64,000 bases of DNA, from assembly GCF_002890915.1 (NCBI RefSeq), contig NZ_POUT01000015.1, positions 31,776-95,775 on the forward strand, read 5' to 3'. This stretch comes from Stutzerimonas stutzeri. Lineage in GTDB: Bacteria > Pseudomonadota > Gammaproteobacteria > Pseudomonadales > Pseudomonadaceae. Both the position numbers and the translations under genes were made by a program. Of the stretch, positions 59,947 to 64,000 are shown in pieces. Every line of letters starts with the position of its first letter. The stretch's first letter is position 1. The notes beneath the pieces were generated by a model. The model made no database searches and was not told the DNA's origin. It saw only the letters and a program-made list of their open reading frames with translations.

Positions 59947-61104
59947 ATGAACATCACCAGCTTCGTTAATCGCTTCGTTATCCTCGCCTTGCTGACGCTC
60001 GCTCCGGCCGCCTGGGCCGCCTCGATCGTGCCGTCGGCGCCGCAGCTGGCGGCCAAGTCCTACATGCTGATGGACGCGGCCAGCGGCGAGGTGCTGGTGG
60101 AGCACAACGGCGACGAGCGCCTGCCGCCGGCCAGCCTGACCAAGCTGATGACCGCCTACATCGCCACACTGGAAATCCAGAAGGGCCAGATCAGCGACAG
60201 CGACATGGTCACCGTCAGCGAGAAGGCCTGGCGCACCGGCGGCTCGCGCATGTTCATCCAGGTCAATACCCAGGTCTCGGTGGACGATCTGCTGCACGGC
60301 ATCATCATCCAGTCCGGCAATGACGCCAGCGTGGCGATGGCCGAACACATCGCCGGCAGCGAAGAAGCCTTCGCCGACCTGATGAACAGCACCGCGCAGC
60401 GCCTGGGCATGAGCAACACGCATTTCGTCAATGCCACCGGCCTGCCGAACCCGGACCACTACTCCTCGGCCCACGACATGGCCAAGCTGGCCCGCGCGAT
60501 CATCTATGCGGACCCGGCGCACTACGCGATCTATGCGCAGAAGGAGTTCTTCTGGAACAACATCAAGCAGCCCAACCGCAACCTGCTGCTGTGGCGCGAC
60601 AAGACCGTCGACGGCCTGAAGACCGGGCATACCGAAGAAGCCGGCTATTGCCTGGTGGCATCCGCGGTGCGCGACGACATGCGCCTGGTTTCCGTGGTGT
60701 TCGGCACCGACAGCGAGCAGGCGCGCGCCGCCGAGACGCAGAAGCTGCTGACCTACGGCTTCCGCTTCTTCGAGACCCGCACCTTCTACCAGAAGGGCCA
60801 GGAGCTGGCACAGGCGCAAGTCTGGAAGGGCCGGCAGGACAAGCTCAAGGCCGGCCTGGCCCAGGACCTGACCATGACCCTGCCGCGCGGCCAGGTGGAA
60901 AAGCTGGAGGCGGTGATGAGTTTCGATGGCACCCTGATCGCGCCGATCCAGCAGGGCGACGTGATCGGCAAGGTCGAGGTCAAGCTGGACGACAAGGTGC
61001 TGCGTAGCAGCGACCTGGTCGCCCTGGAGGCCGTCGAAGAAGGTGGGCTGTTCCGGCGTTTTTGGGATAGCATTCGCCTGTTCTTCTACAGCCTGTTCAA
61101 CTGA
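59947..61104 (+). CDS. dacC: D-alanyl-D-alanine carboxypeptidase (PBP5/6 type)
   Basis: A 385-residue low-molecular-weight PBP. Signal sequence ends AAWA near residue 24. SxxK is SLTK with Ser63; SxN is in IQSGNDAS; KTG is in DGLKTGHTEEAGYC. The C-terminal amphipathic helix FRRFWDSIRLFFYSLF anchors it. It removes the terminal D-Ala. Confidence 0.96.
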   Translation: MNITSFVNRFVILALLTLAPAAWAASIVPSAPQLAAKSYMLMDAASGEVLVEHNGDERLPPASLTKLMTAYIATLEIQKGQISDSDMVTVSEKAWRTGGSRMFIQVNTQVSVDDLLHGIIIQSGNDASVAMAEHIAGSEEAFADLMNSTAQRLGMSNTHFVNATGLPNPDHYSSAHDMAKLARAIIYADPAHYAIYAQKEFFWNNIKQPNRNLLLWRDKTVDGLKTGHTEEAGYCLVASAVRDDMRLVSVVFGTDSEQARAAETQKLLTYGFRFFETRTFYQKGQELAQAQVWKGRQDKLKAGLAQDLTMTLPRGQVEKLEAVMSFDGTLIAPIQQGDVIGKVEVKLDDKVLRSSDLVALEAVEEGGLFRRFWDSIRLFFYSLFN

Positions 61105-61169
61105 CCACGCTCGAGCGCGCCCTGGCCCATCCGGCCGCGGCGCGCCTGCGGATCACGAGTCCGTTCGCC

Positions 61170-61454
61170 ATGACCGATAGCCAAAACGATATTCCCGCAC
61201 CCAAGATCGATTTCCCCTGCGAGCGCTACCCGATCAAGGTGATCGGCGATGCCGGCGAGGGTTTCCGCGAAGCCGTGATCGAGGTGATCCAGCGCCACGC
61301 GCCGGACTTCGACGAAACCACGGTGGTCACCCGCGACAGTCGCAATGGCCGCTTCCTTTCGCTGCAGGTGCTGATCACCGCCACCGGCGTCGAGCAATTG
61401 CAGGCCATTCACGTCGACCTGCGCGCCACCGGTCGTGTTCACATGGTGCTGTGA
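61170..61454 (+). CDS. ybeD: DUF493 family protein YbeD
   Basis: A 94-residue ACT-like small protein with FPCERYPIKVIGD near the start and RFLSLQVLITATG in the middle. It sits between dacC and lipB in nearly all relatives; function unclear. Its stop overlaps the lipB start (TGATG). Confidence 0.95.
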   Translation: MTDSQNDIPAPKIDFPCERYPIKVIGDAGEGFREAVIEVIQRHAPDFDETTVVTRDSRNGRFLSLQVLITATGVEQLQAIHVDLRATGRVHMVL

Positions 61455-62102
61455 TGACCCACGACGTGGGTGTGCGTGAGCTGGGACTGGTCGACTATCG
61501 CACCGCCTGGCAGGCGATGCAGCATTTCACCAACAGCCGCGGGCCCGACAGCGGCGATGAGATCTGGCTGCTGCAGCATCCGTCGGTATTCACCCAGGGC
61601 CAGGCGGGCAAGGCCGAGCACCTGCTGTTCCCCGGCGACATCCCGGTGGTGCAGGTCGACCGCGGCGGCCAGGTGACCTACCACGGCCCCGGCCAGCTGG
61701 TCGGCTACCTGCTGCTGGACGTGCGCCGGCTCGGTATCGGCGTGCGCGAGCTGGTCAGCCGCATCGAACGCAGCTTGATCGATCTGCTCGCCGAATATGG
61801 CGTCGAGGCGCTAGCCAAGCCGGAGGCGCCGGGCGTCTACGTCGACGGCGCGAAGATCGCTTCCCTGGGCCTGCGCATTCGCAACGGCCGCTCCTTCCAC
61901 GGCCTGGCGCTGAACGTGGACATGGATCTCGAACCCTTCCGGCGCATCAATCCCTGCGGTTATGCAGGGCTGACCATGACCCAGCTGCGTGACCTGATCG
62001 GTCCGGTCGACTTCTCTGAAGTACTCGACCGGCTGCGGGCGCAACTGGTCCGGCAGCTCGGATACGCGCAACAGAAGACCCTCGCGGGCGGAATCGAAGC
62101 AT

Positions 62103-62110
<8 letters not shown>
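61454..62110 (+). CDS. lipB: Octanoyltransferase LipB
   Basis: A 218-residue enzyme that moves octanoyl from ACP to lipoyl domains. Motifs are QVDRGGQVTYHGPGQLVGY near 70, the catalytic Lys in GAKIASLGLRI and the Cys in INPCGYAGL near 172. The ATG overlaps the ybeD stop; a GTG one codon upstream is also possible. It overlaps lipA by eight bases. Confidence 0.97.
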
Positions 62111-63080
<970 letters not shown>

Positions 63081-63111
63081 AACCCCGCTCCAGCCCTGCC
63101 CGGCGCTTCCA

Positions 63112-63150
63112 GAAAACCGCGTTGACGGCACCGTCGTCTGCGCGGTTTTC
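63112..63150. terminator. Hairpin terminator after lipA
   Basis: GAAAACCGCG (63112-63121) pairs perfectly with CGCGGTTTTC (63141-63150). An inner stem GACGG/CCGTC is also present. The T-run is weak (CCGCTTT) but the A/T ends of the stem could supply it. It lies 32 bp after the lipA stop. Confidence 0.7.
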
Positions 63151-63244
63151 CGCTTTGTGCGGGGCGCATTCGTGGCGGGTGGCTCGGCCAATGCCGAGGG
63201 GTGGGGCGGGGCCTGAGAAATGGTTGGCAAGAAAATTGCGGCAT

Positions 63245-63285
63245 TTCACCGCATTAGACTTTGGTCTATAGTGGCTCCGTTTACA
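63245..63285 (+). promoter_or_regulatory. Promoter/operator-like sequence before the last gene
   Basis: TAGAC-TTTG-GTCTA is a perfect 5-bp inverted repeat, which runs into a TATAGT box (a possible -10). The preceding TGCGG/CCGCA hairpin frames it. The combination would suit a promoter with an overlapping operator. No clear -35 is seen. Confidence 0.4.
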
Positions 63286-63314
63286 CCACCGAGGCCAACC
63301 GAGGGCCACTGCAA

Positions 63315-63659
63315 ATGAACGAACCCCAGTTAAAGACTTTGCTTGATGATCTGGATGCCGCGAAGGTCGAATGCGACGCGATGAGCCGCCTGGTCGTGAC
63401 GCGCCTGGCCAAGCAGCATATTCCGTATCGAGCAATGTTGGGGCAGGTCGAGCTGGACGGTAAGGTGCTGTCGCCGCACTTCTGGGTGGAAGCCGACGGG
63501 TGCGTGATCGACTATCGGGCGCGCCAGCGCCTGGGGGGTGACCAGCGGGTACCGCATGGCGTGGTGCCGTGCGAGGCGGTGAAGGCCCATTACCAGGGCC
63601 AGCAGGTGGTCATCGATCCGTTGCCGGATTACCTCTATGAGGTTGCCATCAAGCACTGA
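63315..63659 (+). CDS. Conserved hypothetical protein
   Basis: A 114-residue soluble protein without membrane segments. It has MNEPQLKTLLDDLDAAKVECDAMSR at the start and then a beta-rich part with LDGKVLSPHFWVEADGCVIDYRARQRLG and HGVVPCEAVKAHYQGQQVVIDPLPDYLYEV. I do not recognise the family; the HFWVE and PHG patterns suggest a small enzyme-like fold, but this is not decisive. GAGGG lies nine bases before the ATG. It has its own promoter-like region. Confidence 0.7.
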   Translation: MNEPQLKTLLDDLDAAKVECDAMSRLVVTRLAKQHIPYRAMLGQVELDGKVLSPHFWVEADGCVIDYRARQRLGGDQRVPHGVVPCEAVKAHYQGQQVVIDPLPDYLYEVAIKH

Positions 63660-63716
63660 TGGCCTGCGGGTATCCGCTGCTATCGTCGATGGAAGAAAAA
63701 GCCCCGGTACGTTCGC

Positions 63717-63841
63717 CGTAATGCTGTTCACTTAACGACTCAAGCTGGATGTTGGATCTGTAGGAGCGGGCCACGCCCGCGATTCGCGCGCATGGCGCGC
63801 TCCTACAAAGTACTCTCCGTGCTTATCTGAACAGCATTACG
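63717..63841. repeat. REP pair within 14-bp perfect terminal inverted repeats
   Basis: CGTAATGCTGTTCA (63717-63730) and its exact reverse complement (63828-63841) flank a REP doublet. That doublet opens TGTAGGAGCGGGCCACGCCC and closes GGCGCGCTCCTACA. The 125-bp unit has no coding frame. It looks like a small mobile or once-mobile unit, or a REP flanked by an insertion-sequence end. Confidence 0.75.
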
Positions 63842-63899
63842 CCCGGCATCCGGGTCTGTCCGCTGCGCGGCCAGACTTCCCTTGTAAGTCTTAACTTAG

Positions 63900-63967
63900 C
63901 CTGCTTCAGGCCGTACTTCCCTCTGGTTACGAGACCGTGAGAGAGCTTGGGTCGAAGCAGGTTTTTC
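63900..63967 (+). other. Foldable sequence near the right edge, possible RNA element
   Basis: CCTGCTTC (63900-63907) pairs perfectly with GAAGCAGG (63954-63961), followed at once by TTTTTCT. Inside, CTCT/AGAG and GGT/ACC can form a second arm. A closed multi-stem followed by a T-run looks like a transcribed structured RNA or terminator. It lies 58 bp after the inverted-repeat unit. The window ends before any downstream gene can be seen. Confidence 0.4.
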
Positions 63968-64000
63968 TCCCCACTAGTCCGAACGGTTGCCTGGGTTTGA

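Overview
The window is a high-GC chromosomal segment of a gammaproteobacterium, almost certainly Pseudomonas in the broad sense. The support is gene content and order. An LPS-core block (O-antigen ligase, msbA, hldE, waaA) is followed by opmH/tolC, thiC, nudix-yqiB-cpdA-yqiA-parE-parC, serB, fimX, psd, rhdA, motAB, rsgA and orn. The classic proA-nadD-rsfS-rlmH-mrdA-rodA-mltB-rlpA-dacC-ybeD-lipB-lipA run comes last. From memory, the first part parallels PA4999 down to PA4951 of P. aeruginosa PAO1 and the second parallels about PA4014 down to PA3996. The window therefore seems to join two blocks that are far apart in PAO1, with the join in repeat-filled DNA after orn (about 45.5-45.7 kb). I see no rRNA, tRNA, prophage or CRISPR.

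Layout. 1-7.5 kb: outer-membrane biogenesis, with the 3' end of an O-antigen ligase, two WaaP/InaA-type kinase-like proteins, the lipid A flippase MsbA, Mig-14, the PIG-L deacetylase DnpA and HldE. 7.5-9 kb: repeat DNA and a decayed hipA next to an intact hipB. 9-13.7 kb: an uncharacterised conserved protein, an aldo/keto reductase translationally coupled to an FAD oxidoreductase, then waaA. 13.7-18.7 kb: a 113-bp-period repeat array, opmH, a TPP riboswitch with thiC, and a lipoprotein. 19-31.8 kb: a tightly packed housekeeping set in which both topoisomerase IV subunits flank two envelope proteins with start/stop overlaps, then serB and its divergent membrane partner. 31.9-45.5 kb: a zinc alcohol dehydrogenase, the c-di-GMP effector FimX and a companion protein, psd, rhdA, an HDOD protein, the MotAB stator, rsgA, a membrane-anchored methyltransferase and orn. 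45.6-51.9 kb: accessory genes, including a MORN-repeat caspase-like lipoprotein, an LrgAB pair and a DedA-PAP2 fusion. 52-63.1 kb: cell elongation (PBP2, RodA), septal and peptidoglycan enzymes (MltB, RlpA, DacC) and lipoate synthesis.

A striking part is between the genes. At least five kinds of dispersed repeat are visible: REP-like doublets, pure 7-bp tandem arrays of the form CTTCnnn placed beside REP ends, paired GTAGGTTGGG inverted repeats, a 266-bp element ending in AGGGTCTG inverted repeats with a partial copy elsewhere that keeps a hairpin through a compensatory change, and at the right edge a 14-bp inverted-repeat unit around a REP pair followed by a foldable sequence. All functions below come from reading motifs and remembered families. 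No database search was run.
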